Below are positions 8,369 to 14,277 of a stretch of 35,926 bases of DNA, piece by piece. How positions within the stretch are numbered: the first letter of the stretch is position 1; every line of letters begins with the position of its first letter. The notes beneath the pieces are model-generated. The model was given only the letters and a program-made list of their open reading frames with translations. It was not told the origin of the DNA and searched no databases. The position numbers and the translations under genes are program-made. Location of the stretch: IMG/VR virus record IMGVR_UViG_3300031801_000005, positions 1 through 35,926 of that record; one strand, written 5' to 3'. Source of the DNA: a virus.

Positions 8369-8612
8369 ATTTATTATCTATAATTTTTTTTAATCCCGCA
8401 GGACTGAGACTTCTTCCTGTGTAATCTTCTAACCAGTAACAACCGTCACGTAGCGATATTTCTTCATTTAAAACCATGTCTTCTACAGTTTCGAGGGCTA
8501 CTAGTTGCTCTTCTATAGGTTCTAAATACTGAGCATCTTTTTCAGATAGTTCATAACCAAAAGGAATAGTAGAACTTTTACGTTTTATTGCATGTTCTAA
8601 TAGACTTTTCAT
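8319..8612 (-). CDS. Small acidic protein before terminase, unknown
   Basis: The 97-residue product starts best at ATG 8612, just after the IscA stop; an upstream in-frame start at 8654 would overlap IscA by 41 bases and add an unlikely hydrophobic extension. It contains a helical Glu-rich middle (Glu-Gln-Leu-Val-Ala-Leu-Glu-Thr-Val-Glu) and a segment Gly-Cys-Tyr-Trp-Leu-Glu-Asp-Tyr-Thr-Gly-Arg-Ser-Leu-Ser-Pro-Ala-Gly-Leu-Lys, reminiscent of a helix-turn-helix-like tail. It overlaps terL by 50 bases. I do not recognise the family; a packaging helper role is possible by position only. Confidence 0.65.
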   Translation of the reverse strand: MKSLLEHAIKRKSSTIPFGYELSEKDAQYLEPIEEQLVALETVEDMVLNEEISLRDGCYWLEDYTGRSLSPAGLKKIIDNKYGTRQDRQEQLSNFSS

Positions 8613-8613
8613 A

Positions 8614-8931
8614 TTAAGAAAAACTACTTCCACAACCACAAGTTGCTTTAACATCTGGATTATTAAGTTTAAAAGCTGAACTAAACGCTGATTCTATATA
8701 ATCTATTTCTACATTTTCTAGATAGGCATAACTAACAAAATCTACACATAAGCTGAGTCCATCTGATGCTTTAGTAATATGATCATCTTCTTCAACTTCA
8801 TCAGCAGGTTGAACTCCAAATCTATATTGAAAGCCATTACAACCGCCACCTTCGACAGCCAACCTGACTATCTCAGAAGGTTTAACAACCTCTTTGAGTT
8901 TTTTTATTGCATTATCTGTTATACTTATCAT
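8614..8931 (-). CDS. A-type iron-sulfur carrier (IscA/HesB family)
   Basis: A full-length 105-residue A-type carrier that would bind and hand over Fe-S clusters in the cytoplasm. The three signature cysteines are present: Cys31 in Gly-Gly-Gly-Cys-Asn-Gly-Phe-Gln-Tyr, and Cys98 and Cys100 in the terminal Cys-Gly-Cys-Gly motif. The sequence runs from an N-terminal Ile-Thr-Asp-Asn-Ala-Ile-Lys-Lys-Leu helix through the typical beta sandwich. HesB/IscA-like genes are known in marine phages. Possible clients here are the radical SAM protein and, less surely, the Cys-bearing exonuclease. Start ATG at 8931 overlaps the upstream lipoprotein stop by four bases. Confidence 0.95.
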   Translation of the reverse strand: MISITDNAIKKLKEVVKPSEIVRLAVEGGGCNGFQYRFGVQPADEVEEDDHITKASDGLSLCVDFVSYAYLENVEIDYIESAFSSAFKLNNPDVKATCGCGSSFS

Positions 8932-9167
8932 ATATCTAACGGTACGTTATATCCTTGCATTCTTAATGTTGACCATGCGTGACAATAGTCATCCTTTTTA
9001 TATCCTTTAGGATAAACCTCACACAGGCATTCTCTTTCGTAATCCCATACTTCATTCATGCATGTAAGAAATAAATTAGTTCTTACACTAAAATCCTGAC
9101 TGCTGCTACAGCCATACAAACCAAGCAGCAAGAAGATTAAGTAACATGAATAACGGAGTAAATACAT
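8928..9167 (-). CDS. Small lipoprotein with signal peptide
   Basis: A 79-residue protein that begins with a short basic segment, a hydrophobic stretch (Tyr-Leu-Ile-Phe-Leu-Leu-Leu-Gly-Leu) and a lipobox Leu-Tyr-Gly-Cys, with Cys20 as the acylation site followed by three Ser. The mature part has five Cys after the lipobox residue and is acidic, including Cys-Leu-Cys, suggesting disulfides in the periplasm. Phage lipoproteins of this size can act in superinfection exclusion or lysis (o-spanin-like), but neither is shown. It sits next to IscA upstream of the terminase. Its stop overlaps the IscA start. Confidence 0.7.
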   Translation of the reverse strand: MYLLRYSCYLIFLLLGLYGCSSSQDFSVRTNLFLTCMNEVWDYERECLCEVYPKGYKKDDYCHAWSTLRMQGYNVPLDI

Positions 9168-9177
9168 CGATCTCCAT

Positions 9178-9414
9178 TTAGTGTTTTTTACTTTTCTTCT
9201 TTTTAGATGAAGGCTCGGAGTCGGAAAATTCTACTACGTTATTTCCCTCTTTGACAATTACTTCACCAGTAGATTGAAACAAATAAGTCATGAAATCAGA
9301 ATGAGCTTCTCCCTTTATCCATAAGACAGGACAGGATTGCATCCATTGATAGAACTCACCAGGCATTCTATTCTCATCTTCAAACTTTTCTTTAAACGTT
9401 GGGCTTAGTGCCAT
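9178..9414 (-). CDS. Small protein with Lys-rich tail, unknown
   Basis: A 78-residue protein with start ATG at 9414 and an AGGAG stretch upstream. The first 55 residues are mixed charged and hydrophobic with Trp-Met-Gln-Ser-Cys-Pro-Val-Leu-Trp-Ile-Lys-Gly; the last 12 are mostly Lys and Ser (Ser-Ser-Lys-Lys-Lys-Lys-Ser-Lys-Lys-His), a possible nucleic-acid or membrane contact. Its neighbours are the surface gene upstream and the lipoprotein downstream. No family is recognised. Confidence 0.6.
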   Translation of the reverse strand: MALSPTFKEKFEDENRMPGEFYQWMQSCPVLWIKGEAHSDFMTYLFQSTGEVIVKEGNNVVEFSDSEPSSKKKKSKKH

Positions 9415-9426
9415 TATAGTCTCCTT

Positions 9427-10155
9427 TTAATTAATAAACTTAACATTGTGTAGTCTGCGCCTCAATCTCGAAATTCTTTTTTTTGTTTTATTTCCTAAAC
9501 ATTCTACTATTTCTTTTTCTTCTTTCGGTAATCCTTCAGTAAAAGGAAGGAGTTTATCAAAACAATATGCATATGTTTCTATTACCGAAATATCTTTACT
9601 GTCTAATACACCAAGATAATTATAAATACAAGCTTGTTCACCCAATACTCCGTATGTTAAAGCATCACAAGCATTGATTGTTTGTTCTTCAAATATAATA
9701 TCATTTCTATGGTTCATATATCTAGGCATATATAATAACTTACTATTATTTAATAGGCCTGTATCACTCTCAGGAATCTCATCCCACATTGCAGGATTTA
9801 TAATAAAGAGTGAAAGATCAATCATTCCTCTGTGCATCTTTCTGGATGTAAGCTCATAGTGTTTAAAAATACTAGGATGATCTGCATAAACTGCTTCTCT
9901 ACTTACACCTAAATGATACTTTTTTAATTTCTCTCTAGAAGGTAAGTCTCCTTCTTTTATATTTAATACTAATCCACTTTTAACAACAAGAGTTATATCA
10001 TCTATATTCTTTAAAGCTGTTCCTATTTTACTTTCACTTGGCTCAACTACCTTATACTCGTAGCCAGTCATGTTAGCTTCTATTGAATTAGTTGTTAGCC
10101 TTGTTAGATTATTCGTTTCCAGTATTAAGAGTTTTAGGTTTTTTTGGTTTGACAT
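9427..10155 (-). CDS. Surface-modification-type protein, unknown fold
   Basis: A 242-residue protein overlapping the upstream 314-residue gene by 47 bases. It opens like a Rossmann-type sugar-nucleotide enzyme (Leu-Lys-Leu-Leu-Ile-Leu-Glu-Thr-Asn-Asn, residues 7-16), with a Leu-Val-Val-Lys-Ser-Gly-Leu-Val-Leu-Asn segment near 55-64 that could be the beta strand before a nucleotide-sugar site. There is no clean DxD. The C-terminal 30 residues are basic (Lys-Lys-Arg-Ile-Ser-Arg-Leu-Arg-Arg-Arg). I read it as a divergent glycosyltransferase-like protein on the strength of this and its neighbour, with low certainty. Confidence 0.4.
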   Translation of the reverse strand: MSNQKNLKLLILETNNLTRLTTNSIEANMTGYEYKVVEPSESKIGTALKNIDDITLVVKSGLVLNIKEGDLPSREKLKKYHLGVSREAVYADHPSIFKHYELTSRKMHRGMIDLSLFIINPAMWDEIPESDTGLLNNSKLLYMPRYMNHRNDIIFEEQTINACDALTYGVLGEQACIYNYLGVLDSKDISVIETYAYCFDKLLPFTEGLPKEEKEIVECLGNKTKKRISRLRRRLHNVKFIN

Positions 10156-11053
10156 GTTCTACATCTTTAAAAAAATTAAAAAAGTTATCTATTCTTTCTT
10201 TTGGATTGTCTACTAAGTAAGAAATCAAACCAGAAAACTCAGAAGATAAAATTCTTTTAAGTCTATCTACTTCTGGAACATTATGAACATCTCCTTTCCA
10301 TATAGCAGTATAAATAGGAGTATAGGTACGAGGTGATGCTCCTTTCTTATCAAACAACCTAACTTCACTTCCTTGTCCTAGTCCGATTAATCCCATTTCA
10401 GAATTACTAAAAGTTCCTACAATCTCTGCTTTTTTTAACATTGTATGTCCAGACAGTTTCTTATCTATAACTCTTCTACCAAATCTTTTTCGTAAGTCTG
10501 CCATAGAGTATGCGGAAGTTAGTGGATGAGTTTTTAAGTAAGCACCTTCGTATTTAACTTCTCTTGCTACTCTATCCCAATCTACAATATCATTAATAAG
10601 ATTAGTTCCTGGCAAAAAGATAATATAAGGATAATCTACGTTTGTTTTTCTTAACCTATACTTGTCTGTACCCTTATTAATTATACTGTCGAACAGCATT
10701 TTACCAGAAGATGTAATCTTTCCTTTTGCTGCCTCAACCATTATACGAGTAGCATGCATAAAAGAGGCTGGCTTCATAAAAATAAACTTAGTGAAGACAT
10801 CAGTATAAACATATCCGTGTATTCTAGGATCATCAGGGAAGTCATACCATATGTCGTATTCTAAATTCGTTCCGTTATTGCCTTTAGGAGGTAGTAACTT
10901 ATGTATCTCACTTAATCTCTCATTCTCTTCTTTCCTTAGTAGACTTCCAGACTTAAAGAAATGCGCAACCTTATTATTTAATACATCATGTTGTGCTAAG
11001 ACTTCTATTGCCATTTGATTCTCGTCTTTAGTAACATAAAAGTAATTTACCAT
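10109..11053 (-). CDS. Capsule-synthesis-like (GT-B type) protein
   Basis: A 314-residue protein whose C-terminal half resembles capsule polysaccharide synthesis or CDP-glycerophosphotransferase enzymes. It has Tyr-Leu-Lys-Thr-His-Pro-Leu (a KxHP-type element, near 172-178) and later Thr-Met-Leu-Lys-Lys-Ala-Glu-Ile-Val-Gly-Thr-Phe-Ser-Asn-Ser-Glu-Met-Gly-Leu-Ile-Gly, where capsule enzymes carry a Ser/Asn-rich active-site loop after a buried strand. Such enzymes transfer sugars or polyol phosphates to surface polymers. The gene sits between small packaging genes and the next unknown. Fold-level call only; an unrelated protein remains possible. Start ATG 11053. Confidence 0.4.
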   Translation of the reverse strand: MVNYFYVTKDENQMAIEVLAQHDVLNNKVAHFFKSGSLLRKEENERLSEIHKLLPPKGNNGTNLEYDIWYDFPDDPRIHGYVYTDVFTKFIFMKPASFMHATRIMVEAAKGKITSSGKMLFDSIINKGTDKYRLRKTNVDYPYIIFLPGTNLINDIVDWDRVAREVKYEGAYLKTHPLTSAYSMADLRKRFGRRVIDKKLSGHTMLKKAEIVGTFSNSEMGLIGLGQGSEVRLFDKKGASPRTYTPIYTAIWKGDVHNVPEVDRLKRILSSEFSGLISYLVDNPKERIDNFFNFFKDVEHVKPKKPKTLNTGNE

Positions 11054-11055
11054 AG

Positions 11056-11244
11056 TTAATTGCCATTGAACATTACCTGTTTGATTAAGAGATTTTTAAG
11101 ATGCTCATTAGTATCTGTTATCTCTTGTATCTTATCTTCTAATTCTTCTATACGTTCATCTGTATCTTTGAAATGATCTACGATAATGGCTAAAGTTTCT
11201 TCTGTGCGCCTAGATATTAACTTAATTTCTTTCTCTACTTCCAT
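11056..11244 (-). CDS. Small coiled-coil protein
   Basis: A 62-residue protein, almost all alpha-helical, with heptad-like repetition of Ile, Leu, Glu and Lys (for example Ile-Glu-Glu-Leu-Glu-Asp-Lys-Ile-Gln-Glu-Ile near 32-42). A short coiled coil of this kind usually serves as a dimeriser. It overlaps the upstream gene by 23 bases and is two bases from the next gene, indicating one translational unit. No family is recognised. Confidence 0.6.
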   Translation of the reverse strand: MEVEKEIKLISRRTEETLAIIVDHFKDTDERIEELEDKIQEITDTNEHLKNLLIKQVMFNGN

Positions 11245-11425
11245 CTAATCCATTGCCTTCCTTAAATTTATCTTGTAACCATTCTTCATTTTTTGTAAAA
11301 TATATTTCGAAGTTTGCGTAAGGTGTTTGTCCATGATGAAAGCGTTCATAACAGTTTTCTTCATATAAATACCTACAAAACCGTACAAAATCTCTATCAG
11401 CTGCCACCTTCGTTCTCCCAGCCAT
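11222..11425 (-). CDS. Small aromatic-rich protein, unknown
   Basis: A 67-residue protein with Arg-Asp-Phe-Val-Arg-Phe-Cys-Arg-Tyr-Leu-Tyr-Glu-Glu-Asn-Cys-Tyr-Glu-Arg near its start, then Tyr-Ala-Asn-Phe-Glu-Ile-Tyr. It overlaps the terminase small subunit stop by 29 bases, suggesting coupling. I have a general impression of similar genes in marine phages but no function. Start ATG at 11425. Confidence 0.55.
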   Translation of the reverse strand: MAGRTKVAADRDFVRFCRYLYEENCYERFHHGQTPYANFEIYFTKNEEWLQDKFKEGNGLDGSRERN

Positions 11426-11846
11426 CTAGTTCTTCATGATCTATGACTGTTACCTCCTTTTCTATTTTAGCAGGTAGTATAAAGACTCCACCAGAATAAT
11501 TGTGATTAACATCCAATCTTTCTTTCTTTGTTACACCTACTCTATCCAGAATGGCCGTTGCCGCTTGTAGTTTGTTAACTATTTGAGGTATAGGTTTGTT
11601 TGTTTTCATTATTTCAACTAGTTTGAACGCTGCTTCAGGTGCGCTATTAGCTAAAACATTGGTAGCCAGGTCTATTATCTCTTCCTTGAGAGAAGATATT
11701 ACTTGATAATGGTTGCCACTATAACCCGCAAGTGTTGCCGCTTGTTTCGGATCTCCATTTGTAGCTATAAGACAATCCAAAAACTTCTGTTGCTTCTCAG
11801 TTAGAGTTCTTGATTTGTTTTTCGTTGTTAAATAAGTATTTACCAT
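11397..11846 (-). CDS. terS: Terminase small subunit
   Basis: A 149-residue DNA-recognition subunit. The N-terminal half carries Leu-Thr-Glu-Lys-Gln-Gln-Lys-Phe-Leu-Asp-Cys-Leu, then Gly-Asp-Pro-Lys-Gln-Ala-Ala-Thr-Leu-Ala-Gly-Tyr, a helix-turn-helix signature of the Terminase_2 family. An earlier in-frame start at 11885 is unlikely because it lies inside the -35 box of the promoter that drives this gene; ATG at 11846 has GG one base upstream and is the likely start. This is the first gene of the leftward late block and is followed by five small or surface genes before terL, an unusual separation. Confidence 0.85.
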   Translation of the reverse strand: MVNTYLTTKNKSRTLTEKQQKFLDCLIATNGDPKQAATLAGYSGNHYQVISSLKEEIIDLATNVLANSAPEAAFKLVEIMKTNKPIPQIVNKLQAATAILDRVGVTKKERLDVNHNYSGGVFILPAKIEKEVTVIDHEELDGWENEGGS

Positions 11847-11857
11847 CCTATATATAC

Positions 11858-11885
11858 AGTATAGACTGGTTAACAGGTTTGTCAA
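11858..11885 (-). promoter_or_regulatory. Sigma70-type promoter for leftward late block
   Basis: On the minus strand TTGACA (11885-11880), a 16-base spacer and TATACT (11863-11858) form a near-consensus host promoter. Its expected start is about 11851, only five or so bases before the terminase small subunit ATG at 11846. The DNA just upstream, 11886-11918, is an A/T tract that could act as UP element for both this and the rightward promoter. Confidence 0.85.
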
Positions 11886-11918
11886 GTCTTTTTTTTAAAA
11901 AAAAAAGGTAAATAATGC

Positions 11919-11947
11919 TTGACAAATGCTACCATCACCTATATACT
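11919..11947 (+). promoter_or_regulatory. Sigma70-type promoter, rightward
   Basis: TTGACA at 11919-11924, a 17-base spacer and TATACT at 11942-11947 give a near-consensus host promoter reading rightward, start about 11954. It is back to back with the leftward promoter; the T8A10 tract between them (part of 11886-11918) may boost both. It reads into the origin region and a 35-codon ORF. The first larger gene starts about 590 bases later. Confidence 0.85.
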
Positions 11948-12006
11948 GGAGTAACACACCCCGTAACACTAGCTGCCTATTTCTGGTAGCTCTTTGCTCC
12001 TATGTA

Positions 12007-12024
12007 TTTTACAAATTTTACAAA
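12007..12024. repeat. Tandem 9-mer TTTTACAAA x2
   Basis: Two exact tandem copies of TTTTACAAA (12007-12015, 12016-12024), and one inverted copy (TTTGTAAAA) at 12289-12297. They flank the DnaA-box cluster at both sides, like short iterons or protein-binding sites at an origin. Confidence 0.6.
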
Positions 12025-12043
12025 TTTACCCAAGGAGATCATA

Positions 12044-12151
12044 ATGAGGGCAGATTTCAGATCTGGTAAACCTTTGAAAATTAGTAAAAATGTGCGATCA
12101 CTACATATTATATACCTAGGCCCCCTAGTCCACCTGCCTCCCCGCCTCTGA
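12044..12151 (+). CDS. Tiny basic protein, 35 codons, strong ribosome binding site
   Basis: ATG at 12044 sits six bases after a near-ideal AAGGAG (12032-12037). The product would be 35 residues, basic in the N-terminal half (Arg-Ser-Gly-Lys-Pro-Leu-Lys-Ile-Ser-Lys) and Pro/Leu-rich at its end. The strong promoter at 11919-11947 reads into it after about 90 bases. Early phage proteins of this size often act on host processes, but nothing in the sequence says which. It could also be a chance frame in an otherwise non-coding origin region. Confidence 0.4.
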   Translation: MRADFRSGKPLKISKNVRSLHIIYLGPLVHLPPRL

Positions 12152-12166
12152 CAGTACACCAGGAAC

Positions 12167-12241
12167 TTATCCACAAGTAATTCACAGGATATCCACAGCT
12201 TGTACACAGGCCAGACATCATTTATCCACAAGTAATTCACA
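12167..12241. repeat. 20-base direct repeat containing a DnaA box
   Basis: TTATCCACAAGTAATTCACA occurs exactly at 12167-12186 and 12222-12241, 55 bases apart start to start, about five helical turns. The copies thus face the same side of the helix, which favours cooperative binding. The second half, TAATTCACA, is itself a loose version of the DnaA box. Confidence 0.85.
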
Positions 12242-12273
12242 ATATTTGACAAGTTGTTAACAGTTTGTCCACA
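12167..12273. other. Putative replication origin: DnaA-box cluster
   Basis: Two exact consensus DnaA boxes TTATCCACA lie at 12167-12175 and 12222-12230. Near-matches are ATATCCACA at 12189-12197, TTGTACACA at 12200-12208 and TTGTCCACA at 12265-12273. All five are in the same orientation within 107 bases. The cluster borders the AT-rich region at 12280-12539 and lies at the point where the leftward and rightward gene blocks diverge. Together these features are typical of DnaA-dependent origins, although no initiator gene is seen in the window. Function as origin is inferred. Confidence 0.65.
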
Positions 12274-12279
12274 TTCTTT

Positions 12280-12539
12280 TTGTACAAATTTGTAAAATTT
12301 TAAAATATTTTTAAATTTGACAAGTATTAACATTTATGCTAGGCATTTATAAATTTTTAAAAACTGGTAAATTCAAAATGATAGTTTTTCATGCATTAAG
12401 CTATCGTAATAAGATTTTAAAAGATTTAAACAATTTCAACTATTTATATAATATTTGTATAAATGTCTTGACTTCCTTTTGAAATATCTATAGTCTTCAA
12501 TATATGGATTTAATTTTAATAAATAAACAAGGATATATT
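12280..12539. other. AT-rich unwinding-type region and early leader
   Basis: The stretch is almost entirely A and T, with homopolymer runs and a 12-base palindrome TACAAATTTGTA at 12283-12294. It is where one would expect strand opening next to the DnaA boxes. It contains no ORF worth calling. A TTGACA at 12316-12321 lacks a good -10. A weaker promoter lies at 12468-12494. Confidence 0.5.
12468..12494 (+). promoter_or_regulatory. Possible early promoter before first rightward gene
   Basis: TTGACT at 12468-12473 and TATAGT at 12489-12494 are separated by 15 bases, a little short. The expected start near 12501 is about 40 bases before the first gene, with AAGGA about ten bases ahead of its ATG. 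Confidence 0.4.
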
Positions 12540-12641
12540 ATGGAATATGATAACGATTTAGACGATGTAATTGAATTACCTACTGAGTCATTAGAGGACT
12601 ATTTAAAACGTACTGAGAATGATGAGGAGGATATAACATGA
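12540..12641 (+). CDS. Tiny acidic protein, 33 codons
   Basis: ATG at 12540 is preceded by AAGGA and follows a possible promoter. The 33-residue product is strongly acidic (twelve or more Asp/Glu, few basic residues). The stop overlaps the next start (ATGA at 12638-12641), so the two form one unit. Acidic tiny proteins in this first-gene position are common as DNA mimics or host-takeover factors in phages, but that is only a thought. No family is recognised. Confidence 0.65.
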   Translation: MEYDNDLDDVIELPTESLEDYLKRTENDEEDIT

Positions 12642-13030
12642 ACCAACAAATAGAGATTGCTACAACTACATTAGATGAGAGACTTGTATTTGTACATGTT
12701 AAAAAAGAACCTGAAGCAAAACCAATATTAGCCAAACAGGTAAAAGTTGGTAGCTATCAAAATAAACCTAGAATTGTATTACAAAATAAAATACTATTTA
12801 AATGTGGTTTTGATTTTGGAGTGAGTATTAGATTCTATAAACTACGTAACCGATATATTATTAGAGCAATAAAAAGTGATAGTGTTAATGTTGTGAGTAG
12901 ATGTAGAAATCATGGTGTAGATTTACCAACTATAGATATGAAGAGAGGATTAGAGGGTGTTTTTGTATCAGGTAGCAAAGTTAATGTATCTTATTACCCT
13001 AATAAGATTGTAATTAAGGAGGTTTCGTAA
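12638..13030 (+). CDS. Early protein, unknown, 130 residues
   Basis: The start ATG overlaps the previous stop and the stop overlaps the next start (TAATG). The product is basic and beta-rich: alternating Val/Ile/Lys in the middle (Lys-Val-Gly-Ser-Tyr-Gln-Asn-Lys-Pro-Arg-Ile-Val-Leu) and Arg-Phe-Tyr-Lys-Leu-Arg-Asn-Arg-Tyr-Ile-Ile-Arg. Such a pattern fits a small beta-barrel or nucleic-acid contact. No known family is apparent to me. Lies in the first rightward cluster. Confidence 0.65.
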   Translation: MNQQIEIATTTLDERLVFVHVKKEPEAKPILAKQVKVGSYQNKPRIVLQNKILFKCGFDFGVSIRFYKLRNRYIIRAIKSDSVNVVSRCRNHGVDLPTIDMKRGLEGVFVSGSKVNVSYYPNKIVIKEVS

Positions 13031-13290
13031 TGGATGGATTAATATTCGGATTTACTGATAACATTGTAGTCTTAATAGGTTCTTATATCGGTTTTGATAT
13101 CGATAAGAAATTAGGTGGAAAGGGGAGAGTTGGTGGCATTTTGGGAGCTACTCTATCAAATACTATATCTGATGGCATTGGCACTCTATTAGATCCTACA
13201 ATGGAGGGTTTTTTCTTAGGTATAGTTCTGGGTTGTTTAATACCAATAGCATTAATTCCTATAATTGAAATTGCAAAAGGAAACAAATAA
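13030..13290 (+). CDS. Small membrane protein, Gly-rich
   Basis: An 86-residue protein with two likely membrane segments: Leu-Ile-Phe-Gly-Phe through Ile-Gly-Phe (about 3-22) and Phe-Phe-Leu-Gly-Ile-Val-Leu-Gly-Cys-Leu-Ile-Pro-Ile-Ala-Leu-Ile-Pro-Ile-Ile (about 61-79). Between them is a Gly-rich zipper-like stretch (Gly-Gly-Lys-Gly-Arg-Val-Gly-Gly-Ile-Leu-Gly-Ala). Ends in a short basic tail. I recall related membrane proteins in marine myoviruses and podoviruses, without known function. Confidence 0.7.
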   Translation: MDGLIFGFTDNIVVLIGSYIGFDIDKKLGGKGRVGGILGATLSNTISDGIGTLLDPTMEGFFLGIVLGCLIPIALIPIIEIAKGNK

Positions 13291-13291
13291 C

Positions 13292-14149
13292 ATGTATAAA
13301 ACTTATTTAAAAAATTCAGATTTAAACAAAGAGATATTATTTAATGGTGAAAAAACCACGTTGGGTTCTATCTTGACAACTCATAAAGATTACTTTAATA
13401 AGAAACCTAATTTTCTATTAGGTATCAATTCATCCAGCAAAATTGTTAAAGGTAAAAAGTTGAATACATTTACAGGAGTTTTGTATTTAGCAAGCCATAC
13501 AATGGTATCATCTAAAACATTGTGTCCTAATGCTATCAGAAATGGATGCCATGTTGATTGTTTGGTATCAAGTGGCATGTTAGGCATGAGAACCCAGCAA
13601 TTAGCAATGATTAGCAGGACTTTATACTATATCCATTTTAGAAAAGAATTCTTAGCTCAATTGAGATTAGAAATAACTAAGGGTTATAAAAGATATAATG
13701 ATAGTTTTGCAATCAGGCTAAATGGAACTTCAGATATAAATTGGAAAGCTATTGTTAATGAGTTCCCTCATGTTCAATTCTATGATTACACTAAAAACAA
13801 AAACATGATGATTAAGAATAAAAATAAAAATCATCATTATACATTTAGTGGATCAATGTATAGTGCTTATTCTAGAAAAGAGTTATCTGAAGCTATCCAA
13901 TCTGGTTTAAATGTTGCAATAGCATTTAATACCAAAGAGTCTAAAAAGGATACTTTAAAGATACCTAAGAAAATATTCAATAGGCAATTAGTAAGTTTTG
14001 ATGATACCGATGTACGGTTTAAGGATAAAGCTGGATCAATTGGATATCTCAAAAGAAAAGGAAGTAATATTAACCAACGGCTGGAAGCTAACAAAGAGAT
14101 TAATAACTTCTTTGTTACTGAAGCTAACATAAAGGAGCTAACAACGTGA
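13292..14149 (+). CDS. GP88-family-like protein
   Basis: The best start is ATG at 13292 with AAAGGAA just upstream; an earlier in-frame TTG at 13265 has no ribosome binding site and overlaps the previous gene. The 285-residue protein carries Leu-Cys-Pro-Asn-Ala then Asn-Gly-Cys-His-Val-Asp-Cys (Cys78, Cys86, Cys90), the clustered Cys arrangement I recall from the GP88 phage family, and a segment Ile-Arg-Leu-Asn-Gly-Thr-Ser-Asp-Ile-Asn-Trp. The role is unknown; metal or Fe-S binding by the Cys trio is plausible. Its stop overlaps the next GTG start. Confidence 0.6.
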   Translation: MYKTYLKNSDLNKEILFNGEKTTLGSILTTHKDYFNKKPNFLLGINSSSKIVKGKKLNTFTGVLYLASHTMVSSKTLCPNAIRNGCHVDCLVSSGMLGMRTQQLAMISRTLYYIHFRKEFLAQLRLEITKGYKRYNDSFAIRLNGTSDINWKAIVNEFPHVQFYDYTKNKNMMIKNKNKNHHYTFSGSMYSAYSRKELSEAIQSGLNVAIAFNTKESKKDTLKIPKKIFNRQLVSFDDTDVRFKDKAGSIGYLKRKGSNINQRLEANKEINNFFVTEANIKELTT

Positions 14150-14277
14150 AAAAAGATAAACGTTTTAAGCATTCAGATTTTACACCTAACATCTATGTTG
14201 TTATGTGTTGGGCTATGTTGCCTATTGCACTAATAATATTGTGGGTTGTAATAACTCTTTGTTTTTCAATGACTTAA
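14146..14277 (+). CDS. Tiny membrane protein, 43 codons
   Basis: GTG at 14146 overlaps the preceding TGA and has AAAGGAG at 14131-14137. The product has a charged N-terminus (Lys-Lys-Asp-Lys-Arg-Phe-Lys) and one long hydrophobic stretch (Val-Val-Met-Cys-Trp-Ala-Met-Leu-Pro-Ile-Ala-Leu-Ile-Ile-Leu-Trp) to near the end, a single-span membrane protein. No function known. Confidence 0.65.
   Translation: MKKDKRFKHSDFTPNIYVVMCWAMLPIALIILWVVITLCFSMT

Noticed and set aside
9427-10155. Firm glycosyltransferase call
   Set aside because: No DxD or nucleotide-sugar signature is clear, so I kept a low-confidence description only.
12246-12321. Two more TTGACA boxes (12246-12251, 12316-12321) as promoters
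   Set aside because: No adequate -10 lies 15-18 bases downstream of either.
11977-12333. 118-codon minus-strand ORF across the origin region
   Set aside because: It spans the DnaA boxes, the direct repeats and the 35-codon ORF on the other strand. Its composition follows the repeat content. It has no good ribosome binding site.
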